NCBI GenBank assembly: GCA_035532215.1
Contig: DATKRK010000177.1
Span: 1-33,322, forward strand
Source of the DNA: JAICIG01 sp035532215
Lineage (GTDB): Bacteria > Planctomycetota > Planctomycetia > Pirellulales > JAICIG01
Length of the DNA stretch: 33,322 nucleotides
Direction of reading: 5' to 3'
This document shows, piece after piece, positions 33,290 through 33,322 of this stretch (position 1 is its first letter; every line of letters starts with the position of its first letter). Position numbers and translations under genes: made by a program. Below the pieces are notes generated by a model. The model searched no databases and was not told where the DNA came from. It was given only the letters and a program-made list of their open reading frames with translations.

Positions 33290-33322
33290 ATGAAAACAAG
33301 TTTACGTTACCTCGGTTTGGAC
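33290..33322 (+). CDS. IS110-like transposase, 5' end only
   Basis: Only 11 codons are in the window. MKTSLRYLGLD resembles the first residues of IS110-family transposases, where the Asp in the first beta strand belongs to a RuvC-like catalytic centre. Identification from so few residues is tentative. If correct, the element inserted just downstream of the kinase fusion gene and runs out of the window. Confidence 0.5.
   Translation, partial: MKTSLRYLGLD

Overview
The window looks like chromosomal DNA from a GC-rich planctomycete, most likely close to Pirellulales. The evidence is the mix of families: a Tat-exported Gfo/Idh/MocA oxidoreductase, a Tat-exported DUF1501 protein, a zinc-ribbon/GYF_2 membrane protein, a very large protein with the planctomycete J-like N-terminus and an NPCBM-like C-terminus, a secreted PQQ-type beta-propeller, and a Hanks-type kinase fused to a peroxiredoxin. 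The assignment is inference from gene content; no marker gene was placed.

Layout. 1-525 has no gene but carries a nested set of palindromes. 526-2365 holds a secreted protein of unknown function and an HdeD-like membrane protein. 2544-8313 (minus strand) is a tripartite-efflux unit in the order TetR repressor, periplasmic adaptor, RND pump. A good promoter with an operator-like site precedes tetR, and a second nested palindrome cluster lies between adaptor and pump. 8422-11774 has an alkyladenine DNA glycosylase, a small exported protein, the Gfo/Idh/MocA enzyme and an 84-residue protein. 11909-14938 has the zinc-ribbon/GYF_2 protein, a small exported protein and a KAP-like P-loop ATPase with transmembrane helices inserted inside the NTPase fold.

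15866-23312 is a defence island: a type III-like Res helicase/nuclease, a GmrSD-like DUF262/HNH nuclease and a Mod methyltransferase, tightly spaced on one strand. It ends in a decayed tyrosine-recombinase remnant that abuts the 3' end of an intact tRNA-Ser(GCU), the usual architecture of an island integrated at a tRNA gene. The DUF262 gene and the central target-recognition part of Mod read as lower in GC than the rest, which suggests cassette exchange.

23758-33182 returns to typical planctomycete genes: an exported isochorismatase-like hydrolase with a PQQ propeller, the J-like/NPCBM giant, the DUF1501 protein, a stand-alone response regulator whose short leader can form two competing hairpins, and the peroxiredoxin-kinase fusion. 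The last bases hold the start of what looks like an IS110-family transposase, preceded by a leader with nested inverted repeats.

The items most worth follow-up are the peroxiredoxin-kinase fusion, the res-DUF262-mod island, the possible attenuator in front of the response regulator, the IS110-like left end, and the recurring A-B-B'-A' palindrome clusters.
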